From NCBI RefSeq assembly GCF_008638365.1, contig NZ_VWVU01000001.1, forward strand, positions 1 to 64,000: 64,000 bases of DNA. The letters are read 5' to 3'. Of this stretch, positions 42,826-49,597 are shown piece by piece (position 1 is the first letter of the stretch; the number at the start of each line of letters is the position of its first letter). This stretch comes from Nocardiopsis quinghaiensis. Lineage in GTDB: Bacteria > Actinomycetota > Actinomycetes > Streptosporangiales > Streptosporangiaceae. The position numbers and the translations under genes are program-made. The notes below the pieces were generated by a model. It worked only from the letters and a program-made list of their open reading frames with translations. It searched no databases and was not told where the DNA came from.

Positions 42826-43904
42826 TGCGCGGCCTCCCGGAGTCGCCGTGCCGTGGCCTCGGGCGCGACGTCGCTGATGAAGGCGTCCATGCCGGACTCG
42901 GTCCCGGCGAGGTACTTGAGCTTGCCCGGGGCACGCCGCACCGAGAACAGCTCCAGGTGCAGGTGGGCGAGGTCGCGCCGTTCGCGCACGGGCGCCTGGT
43001 GCCATGCGGAGATGTAGGGCAGGGGCGCGTCGTAGAGCGCGTCGAGGCGTCGCAGCACGTCCAGGTACAGGTGGCCGAAGTCCTCGCGCTCCTCCTCCGA
43101 CAGCGCGGGCAGGTCGGGCACCCGCCGGTGCGGGTACAGATGCACCTCCACGGGCCAGCGGGCCGCGGCCGGGACGAACGCCGTCCAGTGGTCGGTCCGG
43201 GCGACCACCCGGATCCTGGCCTCCTGCTCGGCGCGCAGCACGTCGGCGAACAGGTCGCCGCCGGTGCGCTCGCGGTACTCCTCGGCGGAGTCGAGCACGC
43301 GCCGGGTGCGCGGGGTGACGAAGGGGAAGGCGTAGATCTGCCCGTGCGGGTGGTGCAGGGTCACGCCGATCTCGGGGCCCCGGTTCTCGAAGCAGTACAC
43401 CTGCTCCACGCCCGGAACCGCCGACAGCGCCTCGGTCCGGTCGACCCAGGCGGCCATGACCGTGCGCGCCCGCTCGGGGGACAGGTCGGCGAAGGACGCG
43501 CCGTGGTCGGAACCGAAGACGAGGACCTCGCAGCGGCCCGCGGCCACGCGCCGGGAGGCCTCCAGCTCCCCGACGTCCTCCAGGGCCCGGCCGTCGTCGG
43601 CGACCAGTGACGGGAAGCGGTTCTCGAAGGCGACCACGTCGTAGGAGGCGGCCGGGACCTCTGTCGGCCGTCCGTCCGCGGAGGGGCACAGCGGGCACTC
43701 GCGGCTGGACGGCAGGTGGGTGCGGCCCTGGCGGTGCGAGGCCACGACCACCCACTCGCGCAGCAGGGGGTCGAAGCGCATCTCCGCGCCCGTCGCGGAC
43801 GGGGGGAGGTCGCGCAGGTCGGGGGCGGGTTCGCGGACGGTGTCGCCCTCGTCGAAGTAGACGATCTCGCGGCCGTCCGCCAGACGTGCGGAGGTCCTTC
43901 TCAT
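42822..43904 (-). CDS. galT: Galactose-1-phosphate uridylyltransferase
   Basis: A 360-aa HIT-superfamily enzyme that swaps UMP between UDP-glucose and galactose-1-phosphate. The active-site motif is GVTLHHPHGQIYAFPF, with the uridylylated His in HPH. Zinc and structural residues lie in ECPLCPSADG and HLHLELFSVRRAPGKLKYLAGTESG. The ATG at 43904 follows AAGGAGG and overlaps the regulator stop (ATGA). Confidence 0.95.
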   Translation of the reverse strand: MRRTSARLADGREIVYFDEGDTVREPAPDLRDLPPSATGAEMRFDPLLREWVVVASHRQGRTHLPSSRECPLCPSADGRPTEVPAASYDVVAFENRFPSLVADDGRALEDVGELEASRRVAAGRCEVLVFGSDHGASFADLSPERARTVMAAWVDRTEALSAVPGVEQVYCFENRGPEIGVTLHHPHGQIYAFPFVTPRTRRVLDSAEEYRERTGGDLFADVLRAEQEARIRVVARTDHWTAFVPAAARWPVEVHLYPHRRVPDLPALSEEEREDFGHLYLDVLRRLDALYDAPLPYISAWHQAPVRERRDLAHLHLELFSVRRAPGKLKYLAGTESGMDAFISDVAPEATARRLREAAQ

Positions 43905-44695
43905 CCGTCCTCCTTCCTCGGTCGGACGTCGGTGACCACCAGGCGGCCCACGTGCTCGGTCAGGGCGGCCCGGGCGGCCCGGTCGATGCCGGAGTCGGTG
44001 ACCAGCACGTCGCAGCGGTCCAGCGGAGCGATGGTGCTGATACCGACCGTTCCCCACTTGCTGTGGTCGGCGGCGACCACGAGGCAGGCGGCGGCCTCCA
44101 CCAGGGCCCGGTTGGTCTCGGACTCCATGAGGTTGGGGGTGCTGAAACCGGCGCGCTCCTGCATGCCGTGCACGCCCAGGACGAGGGTGTCCAGGTTGAG
44201 GCCGCGGACGGAGGCGAGCGCGAGCGGGCCCACGAGCGCGTCGGAGGGTGTGCGGAAGCCGCCGGTGAGCGCCACGGTCTGGTCGGGGCGGGCGGCCTGG
44301 TAGAACACCTCGGCCACGCGCAGGGAGTTGGTGACCACCGTCAGCCCCGGGGTCTCGGTGAGGTACCCGGCGACGGTGGCGGTGGTGGTGCCGGCGGACA
44401 GGCCGACGGCGCTGTGCGGTTCGACCAGCTCGGCGACGGTCCGGGCGATCGCGTGCTTCTCGTCCTCCTGGCGGGTGGACTTGGCCTCGAATCCGGGTTC
44501 CTCGGTGCGGGCGCCGTCCGGGGCGACCGCACCGCCGTGCACCTTGCGCAGCGCCCCGCGGTTCTCCAGGACGTCGAGGTCGCGGCGCACGGTCATGTCC
44601 GACACGGCGAGGCTCTCGACGAGGTCGGCGACCCGCACGGCCCCGGCGCGCCGCACCTGTTCGAGGATCAGCTCCTGCCGTTGCGCAGCCAGCAT
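43901..44695 (-). CDS. DeoR-family regulator of the gal operon
   Basis: A 264-aa regulator with the DeoR N-terminal helix-turn-helix (QRQELILEQVRRAGAVRVADLVESLAVSDMTVRRDLDVLENRGALRKVHGGA) and a C-terminal sugar-phosphate sensor domain (VGLSAGTTTATVAGYL, DTLVLGVHGM, LVVAADHSKWG). It is the first gene of the gal operon and probably a repressor lifted by a galactose phosphate. Its C-terminus overlaps galT. The ATG at 44695 is used; the long N-terminal extension in frame crosses the promoter region. Confidence 0.92.
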   Translation of the reverse strand: MLAAQRQELILEQVRRAGAVRVADLVESLAVSDMTVRRDLDVLENRGALRKVHGGAVAPDGARTEEPGFEAKSTRQEDEKHAIARTVAELVEPHSAVGLSAGTTTATVAGYLTETPGLTVVTNSLRVAEVFYQAARPDQTVALTGGFRTPSDALVGPLALASVRGLNLDTLVLGVHGMQERAGFSTPNLMESETNRALVEAAACLVVAADHSKWGTVGISTIAPLDRCDVLVTDSGIDRAARAALTEHVGRLVVTDVRPRKEDG

Positions 44696-44724
44696 CCGCC
44701 CCCCAGTCGTGATCGAAAGTGTGT

Positions 44725-44822
44725 GAATGTGTTGGTTATAGTTTTGCAGGTTCCTCCCTGGTGTCAATTCTGGGGATACCAGCGAGGAAAACTGTTGGAA
44801 AAAGTTGTTAAGTGTTGACAAC
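44725..44822 (-). promoter_or_regulatory. gal operon promoter and operator region
   Basis: Read on the minus strand, TTGACA (44762-44767) is followed after 18 bases by AACTAT, a plausible -35/-10 pair for deoR-galTEK. Upstream of it lies the inverted repeat GTTGTTAAGTGTTGACAAC (44804-44822), and downstream are GTGTG/GTGTT direct repeats near 44718-44735. These are candidate DeoR-type operator elements. Confidence 0.5.
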
Positions 44823-44833
44823 CCAGAGTCAGG

Positions 44834-45063
44834 GTGTCGAACATGTTGGGTACGTTCGACCACCTCAACCTGCGCCTGAACGGCCCGGAGTTCCACCTGG
44901 AGCTGCTCAACGGCGACCACTCCTGGGACTCCCCCAAGGTCAGGAGCGTCTTCGCGCCTGGGACGAGCTGCTGCCCCACCACCAGGCCGACCCCCTGGGC
45001 CGGGGCGTCAACGAGGCGCAGACGGCGCTCGTCCGGCGCGAGGCCGGGATGATGCTGGGAGTG
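44834..45063 (+). pseudogene. Internal fragment of a sugar ABC transporter substrate-binding protein
   Basis: One frame gives MLGTFDHLNLRLNGPEFHLE and LLNGDHSWDSPKVRSVFA, and after a shift near 44958 a second frame gives WDELLPHHQADPLGRGVNEA and QTALVRREAGMMLGV. Together they read as the central part of a family 1 extracellular solute-binding protein. Signal peptide, N-terminal lobe and C-terminus are gone. The fragment sits beside the gal promoter region and upstream of galactosidase genes, so it probably belonged to a galactoside importer. Confidence 0.6.
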
Positions 45064-45120
45064 CCCCCCTGCTCGTGGCGGGCCTGGTGTGGCTGCCCGC
45101 CATAGCCACCGTCGCCCTGT
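45062..45120 (+). pseudogene. First transmembrane segment of a MalF-type permease
   Basis: In the frame starting CCCCTGCTCGTG the DNA reads PLLVAGLVWLPAIATVALS, the typical first TM helix and following LSFT-like turn of a MalF/LacF-type sugar permease. It is joined out of frame to the binding-protein fragment and stops at the left end of the TnpB element. Nothing else of this permease remains. Confidence 0.5.
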
Positions 45121-46577
45121 CGTGCACACGCTTCTTTTCGTATTCGTCCACAAGGTGACGTTGCATGGTGCTACGTTCACACCGACACCGCTCTCGTGTG
45201 GATGTTCGTCTCTGGCCGCAGCAAGGGGGTGAAGGCGTGGTCGAGGTTTACCGTGGCCACAACGCCCGCCTTTCCCTGGAGCCCGAGCAGGTGCGCAAGC
45301 TCGATGCCCAGGCTCATGCCGCACGTGCTCTGTGGAACCTGCTGCACGACTGGTGGACCATGGTCGGCGAGAACCGGCGTGTGTCTGTCAAGGATGCCGA
45401 CGCCGTCATCCGGCAGGCACGCAAGGACATCGACTGGTTGGCGGTCCTGCCCGCCCAGGCGGCACAGGCCGTGCTGAAGACCTACGTCCAGGCGTGGAAG
45501 AACTGTTGGGAGGGCCGCGCCGGCAGACCACTCTTCAAGGCCCGCCTCCGGTCACCGATGTCGGTGGACATCCCGCAGGGGCAGCATATGGACATCACCC
45601 GTGTTCATCGGCGTTGGGGCATGGTGAACATCCCCAGGGCCGGACGTGTCCGGTTCCGCTGGACCAGGGATCTGCCCGTGGGCAGGCGGGCTGACGCTGA
45701 CAACCGGATCACCGGGGCACGGCTGGTCAAGGACGCCCTGGGCTGGCACATCGTCTTCCGCGTTCATACCCTGGAAGAGGACCCACAACTCCATTCCGGT
45801 GGTGATGTCGGCATCGACGTGGGGGTGACCGTGCCCCTGGCCCTGTCCGATGGCGACCACCACGACCACGGTCGTCCCTCCAGGATGAAGGACGGGAAAG
45901 CTGACCGCGACAAGTGGCTGACCATCGAGGAAAAAGCGGAGCTTGCGCGCTGCGAGCATCAGGCGGCACATCGCAAGAGCTTTCGCGAGCGCGGAGAACG
46001 CACCTCCCGGCGACTGTCGGAAACCTATGACCGGATCCGGGCGCTTCGTGCAAGAGCCAAGCGCAGGCACCTGGACTGGCAGCACAAGACCACCACCGAT
46101 ATCGCCAAGACCTACGGCACCGTGGTGGTGGAGGACCTCAACATCACGAACATGACCCGCTCCGCGCGGGGCAAGGTCGAACAGCCGGGGAAGAACGTGC
46201 GGACCAAAGCCGGGCTGAACCGCTCCATCAGCCAGGAAGCGTGGGGACGGACCGTGTCCCTGCTGGAGTACAAGCTGGCCCGGCGCGGCGGCGCCCTGCA
46301 CAGGGTTCCTGCTCGTGGAACCTCCCAACGCTGTTCGATGTGCGGGTGCACCACCCCGGGCAACCGTGAATCCCAGGCGGTGTTCGTGTGCAAGAACATC
46401 ACGTGTGGCTGGTCGGGTAACGCCGACTACAACGCGGCGCGGAACATCTTGCACCTGTATCGGATGGGCCTTGCGCTCGTCCCGGCTGCCGGGAGGGCAG
46501 CCGTCAGGCGTGCTCGACGCGCCGAGCCCGCCACCGCGAGGTAGACGGGAATCTTCCGGCTTCAAACGGAAGAGCAC
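45121..46577 (+). mobile_element. IS200/IS605-group element with tnpB only (IS1341 type)
   Basis: The element has a tnpB gene and no tnpA. The right end has a small hairpin (CTTCCG, eight bases, CGGAAG) at about 46553-46572, directly after tnpB, where the guide RNA (omegaRNA) of such elements normally lies. Permease coding resumes at about 46577. The left boundary near 45121 is set by the end of the permease-like reading frame. The flanks come from two different permease genes, so a deletion accompanied or followed insertion. Exact ends are uncertain. Confidence 0.65.
45237..46544 (+). CDS. tnpB: TnpB, RNA-guided endonuclease of IS605 group (apparently intact)
   Basis: A 435-aa TnpB. The split RuvC nuclease is complete: Asp194 in VGIDVGVTV, Glu299 in VVVEDLNI and Asp397 in SGNADYNAARN. 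The zinc finger has Cys366, 369, 385 and 390 (CSMC...CKNITC). The N-terminal part (VEVYRGHNARLSLEPEQVRK) is the usual OrfB helix-turn-helix/wedge region. TnpB proteins cut DNA next to a short TAM guided by an RNA from the element's right end, which favours element retention. The GTG at 45237 follows AAGGGGG. Base composition is slightly lower in GC than in the neighbouring genes. Confidence 0.85.
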   Translation: MVEVYRGHNARLSLEPEQVRKLDAQAHAARALWNLLHDWWTMVGENRRVSVKDADAVIRQARKDIDWLAVLPAQAAQAVLKTYVQAWKNCWEGRAGRPLFKARLRSPMSVDIPQGQHMDITRVHRRWGMVNIPRAGRVRFRWTRDLPVGRRADADNRITGARLVKDALGWHIVFRVHTLEEDPQLHSGGDVGIDVGVTVPLALSDGDHHDHGRPSRMKDGKADRDKWLTIEEKAELARCEHQAAHRKSFRERGERTSRRLSETYDRIRALRARAKRRHLDWQHKTTTDIAKTYGTVVVEDLNITNMTRSARGKVEQPGKNVRTKAGLNRSISQEAWGRTVSLLEYKLARRGGALHRVPARGTSQRCSMCGCTTPGNRESQAVFVCKNITCGWSGNADYNAARNILHLYRMGLALVPAAGRAAVRRARRAEPATAR

Positions 46578-46753
46578 TCCAAAACGACTTTTTCTGGGCG
46601 CTGGCGTTGCTGTCCAGCGGGGACAAGCTGCCCATCACCACCGCCCTGCAGAACCTCCATGGCGCCTTCTTCGTCGACTACAACCTGCTCTCGGCGGGAT
46701 CGGTCATCGTCGCCCTGCCGACGCTGGTCGTGTTCTTCCTGCTTCGTCGCTGA
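46577..46753 (+). pseudogene. C-terminal remnant of a MalG-type sugar ABC permease
   Basis: The frame reads NDFFWALALLSSGDKLPITT and then ALQNLHGAFFVDYNLLSAGS and VIVALPTLVVFFLLRR before a TGA. This is the last cytoplasmic loop and TM helix of a MalG-like carbohydrate permease; the usual last residues (QFxxGLxxGAxKG) are missing. It starts exactly at the right end of the tnpB element and ends against the second TnpB remnant. Confidence 0.75.
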
Positions 46754-47356
46754 TTGCCCCGTCCGGGAGGACTCCCGTTGAGGTCTCACACCAGCTCCAC
46801 AGGTAGCAACCGCCAGCCCGGCGGCCCTGAGGTTGATCGCCGCGTTCACCTCGCGGTCATGGGTCACACCACACACGCACATCCACTCACGCATGTGCAA
46901 CGGCAGTTCTTCCCGCACGGCCCCACACATCGGGCACAGCTTGGAGGAGGGAAAGAACCGGTCCACGGTGACCGACTGACGCCCGTACCAGGCGCACTTG
47001 TACTCCAACATCATGCGCAGCTCACGCCAGGCCGCGTCCGAGATCGCCCGGGACAGCCTGCTGTTTCTGACCAGGTTGCGTACGGTTAGATCCTCGATCA
47101 CGACCACTTGGTTCTCGCGGACGAGTCGAGTAGTGAGCTTGTGCAGAAAATCCCGCCGGCGGTCACTGACGCGGGCGTACACCCGCGCCACTTTTCGGCG
47201 GGCTTCGTCGTACCAAGCCCGGGTGCGGTGGGCCAAAGCGCGGTTGTAAACCAGGCGCACACACCCGAAGGTGCGCGACAGCTTCGCTGCCTGCGCCCCC
47301 GTGGGGTAAAAGCGGTATTTGAACGCCCGCTTCACCGTTGACTTGGCCGTACTCAC
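46740..47356 (-). pseudogene. TnpB with large internal deletion (RuvC-I lost)
   Basis: The first ~50 residues (FKYRFYPTGAQAAKLSRTFG, CVRLVYNRALAHRTRAWYDE) are a normal TnpB start. The sequence then jumps directly to KVARVYARVSDRRRDFLHKL, normally about 170 residues further on. Glu (VVIEDLTV), the zinc finger (CPMCGAV...CVCG) and the last Asp (THDREVNAAINL) remain, but the first catalytic Asp and the preceding domain are gone. The reading frame stays open, and the C-terminus (GAGVRPQRESSRTGQSATKQ) runs into permease DNA without its own stop. It is not a working nuclease. Confidence 0.75.
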
Positions 47357-47440
47357 GTTCTGGCCAATGCTCTTGTTAACTCATGCCAGGAAGGAGATGG
47401 GTGTTTCCCGCCCCGACTGAAGACGGGGTCTCCACACCCG
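46740..47440 (-). mobile_element. Remnant of a second IS605-group (tnpB) element
   Basis: This contains the internally deleted tnpB described separately. At its outer end a hairpin CCCCG-ACTGAAGA-CGGGG (about 47411-47428) resembles the end hairpins of IS200/IS605 elements. The element ends less than 15 bases before the alpha-galactosidase start codon. It has no tnpA. The other boundary touches the MalG remnant, with overlap of the last codons. Confidence 0.6.
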
Positions 47441-47448
47441 GAGAGCCG

Positions 47449-49596
47449 ATGACGCATCGCACCGTTCGTCTGAGCGCGGCGGGGGCCTCCCTGGTCCTCG
47501 GCGTGCCCGAGACCGGGCTGCCCCACGTCCTGCACTGGGGAGCCGACCTGCCCGACACCGGGGGGCTCGCCGCCGTCTCGGCGCCACCCGCCGCGCACAA
47601 CGGGGTGGACGTGTCCCAGTGGCTGTCGCTGGTGCCCACCCAGGCCGAGGGATGGCGCGGCCACCCCGGGATCGCCGGGCACCACGAGGGCCGGGTCAGC
47701 TTCCCCGACTGGACCGTCCGCGAGGTCTCCGCGGCCCCGCTGGCGGACTCCGCGCCCGGTGTCGGCGGGGTCCTCACCGTCCTGGCGGAGGCCGCCGGGC
47801 TGGAACTGCGGTGCGAGCTCCGGATGGAGGCCTCCGGGCTGGTCCGTGCGCGCAACACGGTCACCAACACCGACGCCGAGCCGTGGACCCCGGACGCCCT
47901 CCTGGTCACCCTGCCCCTGCCCCGGGAGGCGGAGGAGGTCCTGGACCTGACCGGGCGCTGGTGCCGCGAGCGCTCGCCCCAGCGCCAGGAGCTCACGATG
48001 GGTACCCGGCTGCGCGCCTCCCGCCGAGGCCGGACCGGCCACGACGCCCCGCTGCTGCTCGCCGCCGGGACGCCCGGGTTCGGCTTCCGCCGCGGCGAGG
48101 TGTGGGGCGTGCACACCGCCTGGAGCGGTGACCACGTCCACCTGGCCGAGCGCCTGCCCGAGGGCGCCGGGCAGGCCGACGCGGTGATCGCGGGCGGCGC
48201 GCTGCTCCACCCCGGTGAGGTCCGCCTCGCACGGGGCGAGTCCCACTCCACCCCGTGGGTGCTCCTGTCCTGGTCCGACCGGGGACTCGACGGCATGTCC
48301 GCGCGGATCCACCGCTGGCTGCGGGCCCGGCCGAACCACCCCTCCTCCCCGCGCCCGGTGGTCCTCAACACCTGGGAGGCCGTCTACTTCGACCACGACC
48401 TCACCACACTCAGACGGCTCGCCGACACCGCCGCCGGGATCGGCGTGGAGCGGTTCGTGCTGGACGACGGCTGGTTCCGGGGGCGCCGCGACGACACCGC
48501 GGGACTCGGCGACTGGACCGTGGACACCGGTGTGTGGCCCGAGGGACTGCACCCGCTCTTCGACCACGTCCGCTCCCGGGGCATGCAGGTCGGGCTGTGG
48601 GTGGAACCGGAGATGGTCAACCCCGACTCCGACCTGGTGCGCGCCCATCCCGAGTGGATCCTGGCCGCCGAGGGGCGCATGGCCCTGCCCAGCCGCAACC
48701 AGCAACCGCTGGACCTGTCCCGTCCCGAGGCCTTCCGGTACGTGTTCGAGCACCTGGACGCGCTGGTCGCCGAGTACCGGCTCGACTACCTCAAGTGGGA
48801 CCACAACCGCGACCTGCTCGAACCCGTGCACGCGCCCATCGGCGGAGCCGGGACGCACCGGCAGACCCTGGCCGTCTACGCGCTGCTCGACCGGCTGCGC
48901 GAGCGCCACCCCGGTCTGGAGATCGAGTCGTGCTCCTCCGGCGGGGGCCGCGTGGACCTGGGGATCCTGGAACGCACCGACCGCGTGTGGGCCTCCGACA
49001 CCAACGATCCCCTGGAGCGGCTGGCCATCCAGCGCTGGACCGCCCTGCTGCTGCCGCCCGAGCTGGTCGGCAGCCACGTCGGCGGGCGCACCGCGCACAC
49101 CACGGGCCGGGACGCGGACCTGTCCTTCCGCTGCCTGGCCAGCCTGATGTCCCACGCCGGCATCGAGTGGGACATCACCCGGTGCACCGACGACGAACTC
49201 GGGACGCTGGCCTCCTGGATCGGCCTGTACAAGGAGCTGCGCCCGCTGCTGCACTCGGGCGAGACCGTGCACGCCGACGCACCCGACCCCGCGGACCAGC
49301 TCGACGGGGTGGTCGCCCCGGACGGGAGCGAGGCGGTGTTCCGGTACGCGCGGCCGACCACCTCCGCGCGCGCCCTGCCCGGACGTGTCCGGCTGCCCGG
49401 CCTGCGCGGGGACCGGACCTACCGCCTGGTGTGGCGTCGGGAGGCGGGCCCGCCCTCCACCATGCAGCACGTGCTCCCGGAGTGGTTCGCCGAGGGCGGG
49501 GCGACCGTGTCGGGCGCGGTACTCGCCCGCTCCGGCGTGCACATGCCCAACCTCAACCCGTCCCAAGCCCTGCTCCTGCACCTGAGGGAGGCCTGA
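47449..49596 (+). CDS. Alpha-galactosidase, GH36
   Basis: A 715-aa cytosolic enzyme that removes alpha-1,6-galactose from melibiose or raffinose-type sugars. The N-terminal beta-supersandwich is followed by the (beta/alpha)8 barrel with FVLDDGWFRGRRDD, LWVEPEMVNPDSDL, the nucleophile Asp451 in LKWDHNRDL and the acid/base Asp503 in SCSSGGGRVDLG. The ATG at 47449 follows GGAGAG; the open frame back to 47383 lies in the transposon end. Its native promoter appears replaced by the transposon remnant. It is followed after one base by the beta-galactosidase gene. Confidence 0.94.
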   Translation: MTHRTVRLSAAGASLVLGVPETGLPHVLHWGADLPDTGGLAAVSAPPAAHNGVDVSQWLSLVPTQAEGWRGHPGIAGHHEGRVSFPDWTVREVSAAPLADSAPGVGGVLTVLAEAAGLELRCELRMEASGLVRARNTVTNTDAEPWTPDALLVTLPLPREAEEVLDLTGRWCRERSPQRQELTMGTRLRASRRGRTGHDAPLLLAAGTPGFGFRRGEVWGVHTAWSGDHVHLAERLPEGAGQADAVIAGGALLHPGEVRLARGESHSTPWVLLSWSDRGLDGMSARIHRWLRARPNHPSSPRPVVLNTWEAVYFDHDLTTLRRLADTAAGIGVERFVLDDGWFRGRRDDTAGLGDWTVDTGVWPEGLHPLFDHVRSRGMQVGLWVEPEMVNPDSDLVRAHPEWILAAEGRMALPSRNQQPLDLSRPEAFRYVFEHLDALVAEYRLDYLKWDHNRDLLEPVHAPIGGAGTHRQTLAVYALLDRLRERHPGLEIESCSSGGGRVDLGILERTDRVWASDTNDPLERLAIQRWTALLLPPELVGSHVGGRTAHTTGRDADLSFRCLASLMSHAGIEWDITRCTDDELGTLASWIGLYKELRPLLHSGETVHADAPDPADQLDGVVAPDGSEAVFRYARPTTSARALPGRVRLPGLRGDRTYRLVWRREAGPPSTMQHVLPEWFAEGGATVSGAVLARSGVHMPNLNPSQALLLHLREA

Positions 49597-49597
49597 C

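Noticed and set aside
45121-47440. The deleted TnpB as a domesticated RNA-guided repressor (TldR-like)
   Set aside because: The missing 170 residues include parts needed for guide and DNA handling, and the C-terminus is fused to permease DNA without its own stop. Simple decay explains it better.
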